From Chloroflexota bacterium (lineage in GTDB: Bacteria > Chloroflexota > UBA6077 > FW602-bin22 > JAMCYS01): 64,000 bases of DNA. The stretch covers positions 25,337-89,336 of the forward strand of contig JAMCYS010000098.1 in NCBI GenBank assembly GCA_023473795.1, given 5' to 3'. The notes under the pieces are model-generated. The model searched no databases. It saw only the letters and a list, made by a program, of their open reading frames with translations, and was not told where the DNA came from. The position numbers and the translations under genes were made by a program. Positions 33,763 to 42,642 of this stretch are shown one piece after another. Positions within the stretch are counted from its first letter, which is position 1; each line of letters opens with the position of its first letter.

Positions 33763-34953
33763 CTAGTTCTTAGGCATCGCCTTAAGCGCGCTGTAAGCGG
33801 GCCGCGGGGAACCATCCGGATTCGTGACCGCCCAGTAGTACTGCTCTTGATCCTTGTTCATGTCCGGGTCGGCGATGTAGATGACTATCATCGGGCCGAT
33901 CCAGTCTGACCATTTCTCCTTTGCGTACTTGAAGGCTCGTACCAGGTAGTCGGCCTGTTCCTGCGAACTGACGGCGTGCCAGCCATAGGGCGAACCCGGC
34001 CGGTTGTCCGTCGTCCAGCCAAACTCCAGCACGGAAACCTTCTTGGCGGCGTCGCCGCTCTCCACCATCACCGCCCGTAGGTCCTCGACGTGACGGAAGC
34101 AATACACCCTTCCGTTGGCGCCCTCGCCGTGATTGTACTGGGCATCCTTGCTGGCGTCATCAGGGCTGACCTCGGGCGGCGCCTTGAAGCCGGCGCCGTG
34201 TGCGCCCAAAATGTCGAAATACCCCTTGGCCCCCGCGGCGTACATTTGCTTGAGGTATTGGACATCGGGCACGGCCACGGGTGGCGGAGCCGTGGTGGGT
34301 GAAAGACCGGCGGTGATCACGAGGGACTGCGGATCGGCCTTCTTGATCGCCTGGTAGGCCGCCTTGAGCAGAGCCACGTACTCGGCAGCGCTGGGCGCCT
34401 TGTTGCCCCACTCTCGGCTCAGGTTAGGCTCGTTCCAGATTTCGTAGGCGGCGATGGTCCCGTAGGGCGAGCCGGCCTTGTAGCGCTCCGCCATGGCGCC
34501 CACGAAGTCGGCGTAGTCCCGCGGGTTGTCGGGTGGAGCGGTTGCCGCGCCGTACTTCTTGCCCGTCGCCCACTCCGGCTGGTTGTCCACGCGAGCGATC
34601 ACCTTCAGTCCGGCTTTGTTGGCCGCCTGCACCAGCTGGTCGGCCCGGACGAAGTTGAGGTCCCCCTTGGCCTTCGTCTCCATGTAGCGCCACTCGAAGC
34701 GCTGCTTTATCCAGCCAAAGCCCGCGTCCTTGGCCAGGGCGATGTCCCGATCCGCCACGCCGCCCGACATCCAGAGCTGCGTGTGAAAGCCGTAGCCCAG
34801 TCCGGACGCGCTGCCGGCCGCGGGCGTCGTGGCCGGTGCCGGAGTAGCCGCCGGCGCGGCAGAGGTACAGCCGAAGGCGCTCAGACCGACCAGCAGCGCC
34901 AGCAGCGCCCCGAAATAGCGGCCGGGCGACCACGGGCAGACCGATACCTTCAC
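33763..34953 (-). CDS. Clan-A glycoside hydrolase-like lipoprotein
   Basis: 396 residues from GTG 34953, which has GAGGAG 7 nt upstream. A lipoprotein signal (lipobox SAFGC, Cys 29) and short Ala/Pro linker precede a (beta/alpha)8 domain closely resembling the downstream hydrolase: E175 in AYEIWNEPN as acid/base and E310 in VLEFGW as nucleophile. It lacks the downstream protein's N-terminal repeat, so the pair may act as an anchored and a released or wall-bound form. The substrate is unknown. Confidence 0.82.
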   Translation of the reverse strand: MKVSVCPWSPGRYFGALLALLVGLSAFGCTSAAPAATPAPATTPAAGSASGLGYGFHTQLWMSGGVADRDIALAKDAGFGWIKQRFEWRYMETKAKGDLNFVRADQLVQAANKAGLKVIARVDNQPEWATGKKYGAATAPPDNPRDYADFVGAMAERYKAGSPYGTIAAYEIWNEPNLSREWGNKAPSAAEYVALLKAAYQAIKKADPQSLVITAGLSPTTAPPPVAVPDVQYLKQMYAAGAKGYFDILGAHGAGFKAPPEVSPDDASKDAQYNHGEGANGRVYCFRHVEDLRAVMVESGDAAKKVSVLEFGWTTDNRPGSPYGWHAVSSQEQADYLVRAFKYAKEKWSDWIGPMIVIYIADPDMNKDQEQYYWAVTNPDGSPRPAYSALKAMPKN

Positions 34954-35128
34954 AATCCAACTCCTCGGTAGGTCTAGCACGGCATCCATGACGAGCGAAC
35001 TGCCCGCTGGTTCCGCGCTGGCGGGGCGGACAGTGGGCGATAGCAGCGCCGCCCTCGCCGCGCCGGTCGCGTCCCAACTGGCCGGCGAGCGGTACGGCAC
35101 CCCGCGGCCGTTGGCTCAAAACGCCGGC

Positions 35129-35157
35129 ATTATAGCAGTCGGTCGGTGGGGTCACAA
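35129..35157 (-). promoter_or_regulatory. Promoter of the glycoside hydrolase operon
   Basis: On the minus strand TTGTGA (35157 to 35152), a 17-bp spacer ending in TGC and a perfect TATAAT (35134 to 35129). Confidence 0.7.
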
Positions 35158-35241
35158 CAGTACTTTGTTCTCAACTTCGGCCATCGCCGGTATTCTCGCT
35201 GAGCAGGGGCTACCGGTACTTCCCTGCCTCGCTTCGCGCGC

Positions 35242-35247
35242 TATAAT
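35242..35247 (+). promoter_or_regulatory. -10 element of the URO-D-type gene
   Basis: A perfect TATAAT lies 42 nt ahead of the ATG at 35290; no convincing -35 was found. Confidence 0.45.
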
Positions 35248-35289
35248 AGCCCCAACCGTGGAGCAATATGGACAAGGAGTGAACTGGCG

Positions 35290-36444
35290 ATGGCGGCACA
35301 GATGACCCACCGTGAGAGAGTGCTCACCGCTTTGGCCCACAAGGAGCCGGACCGCGTGCCCATAGACCTGGGCAGCACCCGCGATAGCTCGGTCCACGTC
35401 GACGGGCACGCCCGGCTCCGCCAGCACTTCGGCCTGGCGGGCGGCGAGGACATCCTTACCGACAGGATGATGCGTCCCGTGGTGGTGGACGAGCGCATCC
35501 TGCGGCGGCTCGACGTCGACACGCGCGGACTCTTCCTGGGCGGCCCGGAGAATTCGCGCGATACCATGCTGGGCCCGACCCGCTGGCGCGACGAGTGGGG
35601 CGTCGAGAGGGAGATGCCGCTCGGCTCGCTCTACTACGACCTGGTGCGCAGTCCGCTGGCCGGCGAGGTCACCATCCAGGACATAGTCAACTATCCCTGG
35701 CCCGACCCCGAGGACCCGGGGCGCTACCGCGGCCTGGTGGAGCGCGCCAAGGAACTCCGTGCCAATACCGGCTGCGCCATCGTCCTCAACTCGGCTTCGG
35801 GCTTCGTCCACGTCTCCCAGTACCTGCGTGGCTTCCAGGATTGGTTCACCGACCTCCTGCTGGACCCCAATCTGGCCGTGGCGCTGATGGACGCCATTTG
35901 CGAGATCAACATGGCCATCGCCACCAAGGCCCTTTCCCTGGTGCGCGACTACGTGGACATCGTCCTCACCGGCGACGACGTCGGCCACCAGAACGGCCCG
36001 CTCGTCTCTCCCGAGCTCTATCGCAAGCTGATCAAGCCGGGCCACAAGCGGTATTTCGACATGGTGAACTCGCTAACGGACGCCAAGGTGCTCTACCACT
36101 CCTGCGGTGACGTCTACCCCTTCATCCCCGACTTCATCGAGATGGGCATCGACGTCCTCAACCCCATCCAGGTGTCGGCCGCCGAGATGGACCCGGCTCG
36201 GCTGAAGAAAGAATACGGCGACGAGATGGCCTTCTGGGGCGGAGTGGACTCGTTCCGGGTGCTGCCCTTCGGCACTGTGGAGGACGTCCAGCGCGAGGTG
36301 GAGCTGCGCATCCAGCAAATGGCCCACGGCGGCGGCTACATCGTCAACGCCGTGCACAACATCCAGCCCGACGTGCCGTCCGAGAACATCGTGGCCATGT
36401 TCGACCACGCCCGCGAGTATGGCAGGTACCCGCTGCCGCGGTGA
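35290..36444 (+). CDS. Uroporphyrinogen decarboxylase-family protein, methyltransferase (MtaA/MtbA-like) type
   Basis: 384 residues. The start MTHRERVLTALAHKEPDRVPIDLG, GDDVGHQNGPLVSPELYRKLIKPGHKRYFDM, LYHSCGDVYPFIPDFIEMGIDVLNPIQ and the C-terminal HGGGYIVNAVHNIQPDVPSENI are typical of the URO-D superfamily branch that transfers methyl groups between corrinoid proteins and thiols. The H-x-C zinc motif is present (HSC); the later position usually held by a second Cys reads NAVHNI. A role in heme synthesis is unlikely. No corrinoid protein gene is adjacent. Confidence 0.8.
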   Translation: MAAQMTHRERVLTALAHKEPDRVPIDLGSTRDSSVHVDGHARLRQHFGLAGGEDILTDRMMRPVVVDERILRRLDVDTRGLFLGGPENSRDTMLGPTRWRDEWGVEREMPLGSLYYDLVRSPLAGEVTIQDIVNYPWPDPEDPGRYRGLVERAKELRANTGCAIVLNSASGFVHVSQYLRGFQDWFTDLLLDPNLAVALMDAICEINMAIATKALSLVRDYVDIVLTGDDVGHQNGPLVSPELYRKLIKPGHKRYFDMVNSLTDAKVLYHSCGDVYPFIPDFIEMGIDVLNPIQVSAAEMDPARLKKEYGDEMAFWGGVDSFRVLPFGTVEDVQREVELRIQQMAHGGGYIVNAVHNIQPDVPSENIVAMFDHAREYGRYPLPR

Positions 36445-36487
36445 CGCGAGCGTGGTCGCGGGGGGGGGGCGCCAGGCCTAGGCCGCG

Positions 36488-37423
36488 CTACGAACGTGGC
36501 GCGTTCGTTACCGCTACCCCGAGCTGTTCCTGCAGCACCACCGCTAGGCGCTCCATCTCCTCTGAGTCTAGAGACCGCAAAGGCGGCCGGGGCGGGCCAG
36601 CCGGGTGTCCCAGCAGGGCCAGCGCCGCCTTGCTGTAGGTGACGAAGGCCGGCCGGCCCGCCGCCAGCTCCGGCTTGAGCAGCGCCCGCAGGCGGCGCAG
36701 GCGCCCGCTCAGCTCGCGCACCCGGACGGCGTCGCCCTCGCGGGCGGCGACCCACAGGCGCAGCATGAACTCGGGGGCGAAGTTGGGGGAGGCGGTCATA
36801 AAGCCGGCGGCGCCAACCAGCAGCTCGGGGCCGAGCACGTCCTCGGCGCCGCAGAAGACGGGCACCTTCTCGCCGTAGCGCTCCAGCAGGGTCTGGAAGT
36901 GGTCTAGGTTGAGGCTGGTCTCCTCGATGCCCAGGAAGTCCGGCCGCTCCGCCAGCCTGTCCAGAACCGGATAAGGGACCTCCGTGCCGTTGGTCTCCAC
37001 CATGAACGGCAGACCGGAGGGCGCCGCCGCGGCCAGCAGATAGTCCAGCGCCTCTTGCTCTCCGGGCCGGATGCCCGCCGGCAGGATCACCTTGACAGCG
37101 TGGAGCCCGGCCTCGCGGGCGGCCTGCCCCAGCTCGGCGGCGCTCGCCAGGGCGCTTTCCGATATCTTGCCCAGCAGCAGCGCCCGCCCCCCAGCTGTCT
37201 GAGCTGCCCGGTGGAAGAGAGCCTTCTTCTCCGCCATGGTTAGCGCCCAAGACTCCCCCACTAGGTCGGCCAGCAGCAGCGCCTCGATGCCCGCGGCCAG
37301 CAGCCGCTCCAGGTGGGACGTGAAGGCGGCCCAATCGATCGCCAGGTCGGTGGCAAACGGGGTTATCACCGGCACGACAGGGCCGCGTAGGGCCCGGCGC
37401 AGGCCACTATCAATTGCGCACAT
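36488..37423 (-). CDS. DapA-family (DHDPS-like) protein without the Schiff-base lysine
   Basis: 311 residues from ATG 37423. The N-terminus PVVPVITPFATDLAIDWAAFTSHLERLLAAGIEALLL and the overall length match the dihydrodipicolinate synthase/N-acetylneuraminate lyase family. The catalytic lysine expected in the V-G-I-K strand is glutamate (FLGIEETS, E167). The GTTGE loop reads DLVGE, and no Tyr stands at the usual Y-N position (METNG-like, 141-146). Classical aldolase chemistry is therefore unlikely; it may be a different lyase or a non-catalytic member. It is transcribed divergently from the phosphotriesterase-like gene. Confidence 0.8.
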   Translation of the reverse strand: MCAIDSGLRRALRGPVVPVITPFATDLAIDWAAFTSHLERLLAAGIEALLLADLVGESWALTMAEKKALFHRAAQTAGGRALLLGKISESALASAAELGQAAREAGLHAVKVILPAGIRPGEQEALDYLLAAAAPSGLPFMVETNGTEVPYPVLDRLAERPDFLGIEETSLNLDHFQTLLERYGEKVPVFCGAEDVLGPELLVGAAGFMTASPNFAPEFMLRLWVAAREGDAVRVRELSGRLRRLRALLKPELAAGRPAFVTYSKAALALLGHPAGPPRPPLRSLDSEEMERLAVVLQEQLGVAVTNAPRS

Positions 37424-37478
37424 ATTTGTCGACTCCCGGGGCCGGTTTGCTATCCGGCTGTCCCAGCCCCCACGCTGG

Positions 37479-37507
37479 ATTATACGGTCGGGCAGCGCCC
37501 GCCACAA
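37479..37507 (-). promoter_or_regulatory. Promoter of the DapA-like gene
   Basis: On the minus strand TTGTGG (37507 to 37502), a 17-bp spacer and a perfect TATAAT (37484 to 37479), 56 nt ahead of the ATG. Confidence 0.65.
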
Positions 37508-37521
37508 CGGGCCCGCGGCTC

Positions 37522-37550
37522 GTGACAAGGCCGCCGCAAAGTGGCAGAAT
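37522..37550 (+). promoter_or_regulatory. Promoter candidate of the phosphotriesterase-like gene
   Basis: GTGACA (37522-37527), a 17-bp spacer and CAGAAT (37545-37550), 27 nt ahead of the start codon. Confidence 0.45.
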
Positions 37551-37576
37551 AGGGCCAACTTCGCCAGGAGGAAGGA

Positions 37577-38503
37577 ATGGCTCCTATCGTCCGCACCGTG
37601 CGGGGCGACGTCGACCCCGCCGACCTGGGCATAACCCTCTGCCACGAGCACGTCATCGTCGACGCCCGCGAGGGCTTTGCCGACCCCGATATCTACTTGG
37701 ACGATCCTGAGGAGGTGGCCGAGGACCTGCGTGAGGCCGCGCGCTACGGCCTGCGCACGGTCGTGGACGTGACCAACGTCGGCATGCACCGCCGCCCGCT
37801 TGCCGTGCGGCGGGTTGCCGAGCTGAGCGGACTGCACGTCGTCGCCGGCGCCGGCTTCTACCACGGCCACTTCCTGCCGGACTACGTGCACGAAATGGAC
37901 GTGGACGAGCTGGCCGCGAGCATCGTGCGCGAGGTCGAAGTCGGCATCGAGGATAGCGGCGTGCGCGCCGGGGTGATTGGGGAAGTTGGGGCCAGCGAGG
38001 GCGGCCTGACGCCCACCGAACGGCGGCTCTTCCTGGCCACGGGCCAGGCGCAGCGGCTCACCGGCGCCCCGGTGGTCACCCACACGGCCCTCGGCCAGCA
38101 GGCCATGGAGCAGCTGGACCTGCTGGAGGACGGCGGGGCTGATCCCACCAAGGTGCTAGTGGGCCACATGGACTGCAACCTGGACCTCGCCGCCCACCTG
38201 GCGGTGGCCGAGCGCGGTGCCTTCGTCGGCATCGACCGCATCAACGCCCGCAAGTATCCCTGGGACGACAAGCGCGTCGAGCTGGTGCTAGGCCTGGCCG
38301 AACGCGGCTACGCCGGCCGCGTCATTCTCTCGCACGACCTCTCACGCAAGTCGCGCCTGCTCAAGAACGGCGGCACCGGCTACGGCTTCATCCTACGGGA
38401 GTTCGTGCCCGCCCTGCGCCGGGCCGGCGCGGACGACAACCTGCTGCACCTCATCTTGGTGGAGAACCCGTGCCATCTGCTGGCCTTCGCCCCGCGGCAG
38501 TAG
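37577..38503 (+). CDS. Phosphotriesterase-like metal-dependent hydrolase (PHP/lactonase group)
   Basis: 308 residues. The metal pair HEH (23-25) in LCHEHVIVDAREG opens an amidohydrolase barrel; VVTHTA, VLVGHMDCN and the aspartate in ILSHDLSRKS complete the site. The bridging residue is the glutamate of GVIGEVGASEG (E136) rather than a carbamylated lysine, as in the E. coli PHP-type branch. Members hydrolyse lactones, phosphoesters or carboxylesters; the substrate is not known. A GGAGGAAGG precedes the ATG. It is divergent from the DapA-like gene with a short shared promoter region. Confidence 0.85.
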   Translation: MAPIVRTVRGDVDPADLGITLCHEHVIVDAREGFADPDIYLDDPEEVAEDLREAARYGLRTVVDVTNVGMHRRPLAVRRVAELSGLHVVAGAGFYHGHFLPDYVHEMDVDELAASIVREVEVGIEDSGVRAGVIGEVGASEGGLTPTERRLFLATGQAQRLTGAPVVTHTALGQQAMEQLDLLEDGGADPTKVLVGHMDCNLDLAAHLAVAERGAFVGIDRINARKYPWDDKRVELVLGLAERGYAGRVILSHDLSRKSRLLKNGGTGYGFILREFVPALRRAGADDNLLHLILVENPCHLLAFAPRQ

Positions 38504-38893
38504 GCGGCGGTTGTCCCAAGAATAGGAGTCAACCATAGCCCTCTAGGTCACCAATCGGCGTGAAAATGGTTTGCGTGGGGCAAGCGTGATTTCGTAGGGG
38601 CGACCCTTGGGTCGCCCGCCTTCCCTGCGCTACGGGGACATGGCCCGCGGGCGAGGCTTGCCTCGCCCCTGCCAGGCCGGACCAGCCTTCTGCCATCTTT
38701 ATAGGAGTCTGCTCGCTGTCGGATTGGCGACCTACTACGGCAGTTGGCCTGGCGGGGGAAGCTCGTCGTAGTACTCCACGGAATCCTCGTCCCGCCCCCC
38801 TTGCGGGGGACATGGCCGAGGCGGGACTCGGAATGACACGGCCCGAGCTAGCTCACCCAACCAGTTGGCCGCCCGATTCACGGTGGAACCGGG
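38504..38893. repeat. Non-coding region with GC-rich palindromic repeats
   Basis: No gene is seen. GGGCGACCC-TT-GGGTCGCCC (38598-38617) and GGGCGAGGC-TT-GCCTCGCCC (38649-38668) are two perfect short hairpins of one type, each close to a CTACGGGGACATGG or TAGGGG stretch. A CCGCCCCCCTTGCGGGGGAC palindrome lies near 38795-38815. The first hairpin is related to the repeat at 19340. Confidence 0.65.
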
Positions 38894-40534
38894 CTAGATT
38901 GCGACGCCGCGGGGGTTGGCGGAGAAGCAGTGGAAGACCAGGAAGCGGTCGGCGACCACGTCCACCTGGTAGGCAATGCCATGCCCTGCCAGCCGCTGGG
39001 CGAAGATGCGGCCCGCTGCCAAGCGGCGGTCGAAGACGAAGGCCGGGTCCTGGGCGTTCTCGAGTAGCTCGGTGTAGGCTTGGTAGCGATCCATGTCTAT
39101 CAGGGCATCCACGTCCACTCGCGTGTGGGCAGGCGAGGCGATGATTCGCTCCTGGCTGGCGAAGTCCAGGGGGTAGGCGATCCAGTAGCCGGCGTAGACC
39201 CGCGTCAGGCCCGCGGACTCCAGCCAGCTGGCCAGAGCGCGCGTGGGGTAAAGCGTGCCCGAAGTGAGCGACGCGGCGGCGAAGTAGCCGTTGTTTAGCA
39301 GCAGCAGGCCTATCCCCAGGCCGTACAGCCAGCGCCGCCGGGCGAGCGTCTTCTCTAGAAACCAGACCGCGGCCAGGGGCAGCACGCCGCTGAGCGGCAG
39401 GAGATAGCGCACGATCGGACCTTCCGGTCCGAAGGACAGCGGCAGGAAAGCGAGCAGATTGAGCACGGCCACCAGGGCGACCAGGTCCGCGGGCTGCGAG
39501 CGGCGCCAGGCCGCCTGGCGCAGCCGCGACGCCAGCCAGACGCCCAGCGCCAGGGCATAGAAGAACACGAGGGCACCAGAGAGGAGCGGTAGCGCCGTCT
39601 CCCAGGGGACGGCCAGCCAGAGGTCCCAGTCGTTGCGGGCGCCCAGGGCTGCCACCAGCCCCTCGCCCATGATAATGGCCAGCTTGGCGGAAGTCAGCAG
39701 CGGCTCTCCTCCCGCCGCGCTCCCCGAGCCGCCCAGAATGAACGAGAGGAAGGCGAAGCTGCGCCAGCCGTTCTGCGCGTTCCAGAGCAGGGCCGGCGCG
39801 AACCCCAGCGGCAGGCCGAGCGCGCCCAGCGCGTAGGCCGGCAGATCGCCGATCAGCCGCCGCCAGCGGCGCCCGGCCACGTAGAGGGCCGCGGCCAGCG
39901 TGTACACGGCGACGAGAAAATGGATCCAGAGCGAAAAACCGATCACGACGCCGCAGGCGAGCAACAGCGGGTAATCGCGCCTGTCGAGGCGTCTCTCCCT
40001 GTCCGCCAGCCTTAGCGCCAGGGCCAGCTGGGCCGTGCCCAGAAAGAGCAACTCGGCCCCCGAACCGCCGAAGGCCATGTGGGCCTGGTACTGGATCAGC
40101 GGCGTCCCCAGGGCCGCCAGCACGGCCGCCGCCACGCCTGCCCTGGGGCCGGCGAGCCGGCCGCCCAGCCAGCCGTTCAGCAGGACGTAGCCCGAGAAGA
40201 AGAGTAGCGGCGTCAGGCGGAGCACCGCGGTCGAGAAGCCGAAGAGGGCGAAGAAGCCGGCGGTCACGTAGGACTCGAAGCTGCCCAGGTAGTCTTGCCC
40301 GTAATAGAAGTACGGTCGCTCCCCGAAGAGCAGGATGTGGCGCGCCATCAACCCGGTTATGGCCTCGTCGCCCGAGGCCACGGGATCGACCACCACGTCG
40401 GCCAGCAACCGCACCAGCAGGGCGCAGGCGGCGATGAAGAGGGGGGCTCGCCAGTTGGCGGACGCGATGCGGGCAGGTCCGCTCGGGAGTGCGCTGGTGT
40501 CGGCGCGGCTCAAGGTCGTCAATGCGAAGTCCAT
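38894..40534 (-). CDS. Integral membrane glycosyltransferase, GT39/GT-C type
   Basis: 546 residues with about 11 hydrophobic segments. The early loop DPVASGDEAITGLMARHILLFGERPYFYYGQDYLGSFESYV carries acidic residues after the first helix, as in GT-C (ArnT/GT39/83-like) enzymes that use lipid-linked sugars. A soluble C-terminal region (about 440-546) would be extracytoplasmic. It would glycosylate an envelope lipid or protein. Its start overlaps the end of the upstream gene by 16 bp, so they are co-translated. Confidence 0.8.
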   Translation of the reverse strand: MDFALTTLSRADTSALPSGPARIASANWRAPLFIAACALLVRLLADVVVDPVASGDEAITGLMARHILLFGERPYFYYGQDYLGSFESYVTAGFFALFGFSTAVLRLTPLLFFSGYVLLNGWLGGRLAGPRAGVAAAVLAALGTPLIQYQAHMAFGGSGAELLFLGTAQLALALRLADRERRLDRRDYPLLLACGVVIGFSLWIHFLVAVYTLAAALYVAGRRWRRLIGDLPAYALGALGLPLGFAPALLWNAQNGWRSFAFLSFILGGSGSAAGGEPLLTSAKLAIIMGEGLVAALGARNDWDLWLAVPWETALPLLSGALVFFYALALGVWLASRLRQAAWRRSQPADLVALVAVLNLLAFLPLSFGPEGPIVRYLLPLSGVLPLAAVWFLEKTLARRRWLYGLGIGLLLLNNGYFAAASLTSGTLYPTRALASWLESAGLTRVYAGYWIAYPLDFASQERIIASPAHTRVDVDALIDMDRYQAYTELLENAQDPAFVFDRRLAAGRIFAQRLAGHGIAYQVDVVADRFLVFHCFSANPRGVAI

Positions 40535-41160
40535 TTAGGGCGGGCCACGGGGGGCAGCAACTGGATCGGATCGGGCAGCAAGGGCGCGTCGGGGCTGACG
40601 GTGGGCATCTCCGTGAGCAGACCCAGGCGCTTGCCGCTGCCCTCCTGGTATAGGCCAACCTCGATCTGGTAAGAGCCAGGCGCCAGGTCGGGCTCCAGGT
40701 CGATGAAGTGCGCGTCCCTGACTACCTGGCCGGCCTGCCAGCCAAGCGTATGGCTGGCGCCGTTGACAGGATAGCCGTCGTCCTGGGCGATCACCTTGCG
40801 CTCCGCGTCGAGGACGTGGACGAAGACCTTGTAGTCGGCGCTGGGCGGCGCCCCGGCCTGCCAGTACAGGTTGAGCACGGCGAAGCTGCCCACGGGCGTG
40901 GCGATGGTTAGGTCGTAGCCCGCCAGGAGAATCGCGTCGTCGAACTGCACGGAGAGCGCCCGCTGGGGCTTGGGAGCGACGCAGCTGAGCGCGGGCGCCT
41001 TCGGCAGCGGCTGGCCGAAGCGGCTGGAGGACAGTATTACCTGCCCGAGAGGCACGCCGGCGGCGTTCAGCGCCGGCAGGGGTCCTGGAAGCGACACCAG
41101 GAGGCCGAATATGGCCGTAAGGGGCAGGAACAAGCGCCAGAGAAGGGCTGCCAAGTGCAC
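40519..41160 (-). CDS. Exported beta-sandwich protein, partner of the membrane glycosyltransferase
   Basis: 213 residues. One N-terminal hydrophobic segment (LFLPLTAIFGLLVSL) precedes a domain with the pattern ILLAGYDL, VLNLYWQAGAPPSADYKVFVHVLDAE, AQDDGYPVNG, LAPGSYQIEVGLYQEGSGKRL. I recall this as an appended domain of many Chloroflexota membrane glycosyltransferases; here it is a separate gene. It may bind glycan or assist the enzyme outside the membrane. GTG 41160 is used. Confidence 0.65.
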   Translation of the reverse strand: MHLAALLWRLFLPLTAIFGLLVSLPGPLPALNAAGVPLGQVILSSSRFGQPLPKAPALSCVAPKPQRALSVQFDDAILLAGYDLTIATPVGSFAVLNLYWQAGAPPSADYKVFVHVLDAERKVIAQDDGYPVNGASHTLGWQAGQVVRDAHFIDLEPDLAPGSYQIEVGLYQEGSGKRLGLLTEMPTVSPDAPLLPDPIQLLPPVARPKWTSH

Positions 41161-41412
41161 TGTTAGAGATCCTCGTCGGCGTAGTCGCCGCCGCCCTCGG
41201 GCGGCTTATGTCTATTGTAGCAGCGGCTTTGGCGAGCGGCAACGCGCGGCGGAGGCCGCCCAGTCAAGCGCTCTGGACACGGCGGGTCGGGCCGAGTAGA
41301 CTAGTGCTTAGGAAGCACGAGGACCAATGGGGAGCGGCCGGCAGCGGCCGCCTCTTGTTGTCTGGCGCCGGAGCGGCGGTGCCGCGGGCCGCGTAGCCTA
41401 CCGGGAGGCCGA

Positions 41413-42642
41413 TTGTTGGAGGAGACCGAAGCCAAGGCCGCCGGCAGGCCCGACGCCAAGGTGGCCGACGAGGCGGCGCAGGGCAAGTTCCACACGACAG
41501 AGGTCGTGACCCTGGCGGGCGCCCACCTGATCCACGACTCTTACGGCTCGTTCATCGGGCCGCTGCTGCCGTTGATCATCCAGAAGCACGGCCTGACGCT
41601 GGCGGCGGCCGGCTTCCTGGCCACGGCGAACCGCTGGCCGGGCATAGCCATGCCATTCCTGGGCTATCTGGCCGACCGCTACGATGCTCGCGCCTTCGTC
41701 ATCTGGGGTCCCACGGTCTCCGCCCTCTGTCTCAGTACCCTGGGCCTGGCGCCCAGCTACTGGGTGCTCATTGCTCTGCTGGTGGGCGCCGGTCTCTCCA
41801 GCTCGGCTTTCCATCCCGCCGCCAGCGCGCTGGTTACCTACGCCTCTGGCAAGCAATGGGGCCGGGCCACCTCGTACTTCATGACCGGCGGCGAGCTGGC
41901 CCGCACAATCGGGCCGCCGTTCATCGTGGCGGTCGTCTCCCAGTTCTCTTTCGAGGGGGCCTGGGTGGCGGCGCTGCCGGCCGTGCTCTTCTCGCTCTTC
42001 GCCGTCACGCGCTTCACCGGCAGAGGCGCTCACGTCTACGTGCGCCCTGCCCCGGCCCATCTGGGGGCCGCGGTGCGCGCTCGCGGCCGCGCGATTCTGC
42101 TCTTGGCCGGCGTGGTCACTTTTCGTTCGCTCGTCATTTCCAGCTTCCAGATCTTCTACGCCACCTACCTCACGGGTCTAGGCGAGAGCCTGGCCCTGGC
42201 CGGTATTTCCCTCGCCGTCTACGAGGCCGGGGGCGTGTTGGGCGCCTTCCTCGGCGGCCCGGTATCCGACCGCTTCGGCCGGCGCACCGTGATGGGGTTT
42301 TCCCAGCTCCTGGCCGGGCCGGTGCTCTTCGTTGCCCTCCTCTGGAGCGGCCAGCCCATCGCTTTCGTGGCCCTCTTCGTCGGCGGTCTGCTGACGATCA
42401 GCGCCGGCCCCGTCCAGCTGGCCCTCGCTCAGGAGCTCATGCCTGAGAATCGCAGCGTAGCCAGCGGCATAATGATGTTCCTCAGCTTCGAGGGCACGAT
42501 CTTCGCCAGCCTGGTCATCGGTTTCCTGGCCGATCGCACGGGCCTGCAGGGCGCGCTCGGCTGGAGCATCATCGCCTCGATGATTTCCCTGCCGTTCACC
42601 TTTCTGCTCCCCGAAACCCGCGGCGGTTACACCGGCCACTGA
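41413..42642 (+). CDS. Major facilitator superfamily transporter (fosmidomycin-resistance-like group)
   Basis: 409 residues with about 12 helices. A 24-residue polar N-terminus precedes VVTLAGAHLIHDSYGSFIGPLLPLII, and LGYLADRYDARAFVIWGP and GLSSSAFHPAASALVTYASGKQWGRATSYFMTGGELARTIGPP match the FSR-type subfamily more closely than the other MFS gene here does. It is probably a drug or metabolite exporter; the substrate is unknown. TTG 41413 is preceded by GGGAGG. It is a single-gene unit, apparently ended by the repeat region that follows. Confidence 0.83.
   Translation: MLEETEAKAAGRPDAKVADEAAQGKFHTTEVVTLAGAHLIHDSYGSFIGPLLPLIIQKHGLTLAAAGFLATANRWPGIAMPFLGYLADRYDARAFVIWGPTVSALCLSTLGLAPSYWVLIALLVGAGLSSSAFHPAASALVTYASGKQWGRATSYFMTGGELARTIGPPFIVAVVSQFSFEGAWVAALPAVLFSLFAVTRFTGRGAHVYVRPAPAHLGAAVRARGRAILLLAGVVTFRSLVISSFQIFYATYLTGLGESLALAGISLAVYEAGGVLGAFLGGPVSDRFGRRTVMGFSQLLAGPVLFVALLWSGQPIAFVALFVGGLLTISAGPVQLALAQELMPENRSVASGIMMFLSFEGTIFASLVIGFLADRTGLQGALGWSIIASMISLPFTFLLPETRGGYTGH

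Larger units (their letters stand above)
34954..35289. other. Divergent promoter region between the hydrolase operon and the URO-D-type gene
   Basis: No gene is seen. It contains the minus-strand promoter at 35129-35157 and the plus-strand -10 at 35242-35247. The leader of the hydrolase operon would be about 170 nt long. Confidence 0.6.

Noticed and set aside
35290..36444. Assignment as hemE (heme biosynthesis)
   Set aside because: The sequence follows the corrinoid/thiol methyltransferase branch of the superfamily (HSC motif, long C-terminus) and no heme genes are adjacent.
37424..38083. N-terminal extension of the DapA-like frame
   Set aside because: It is antisense to the phosphotriesterase-like gene; the family N-terminus and a good promoter place the start at 37423.
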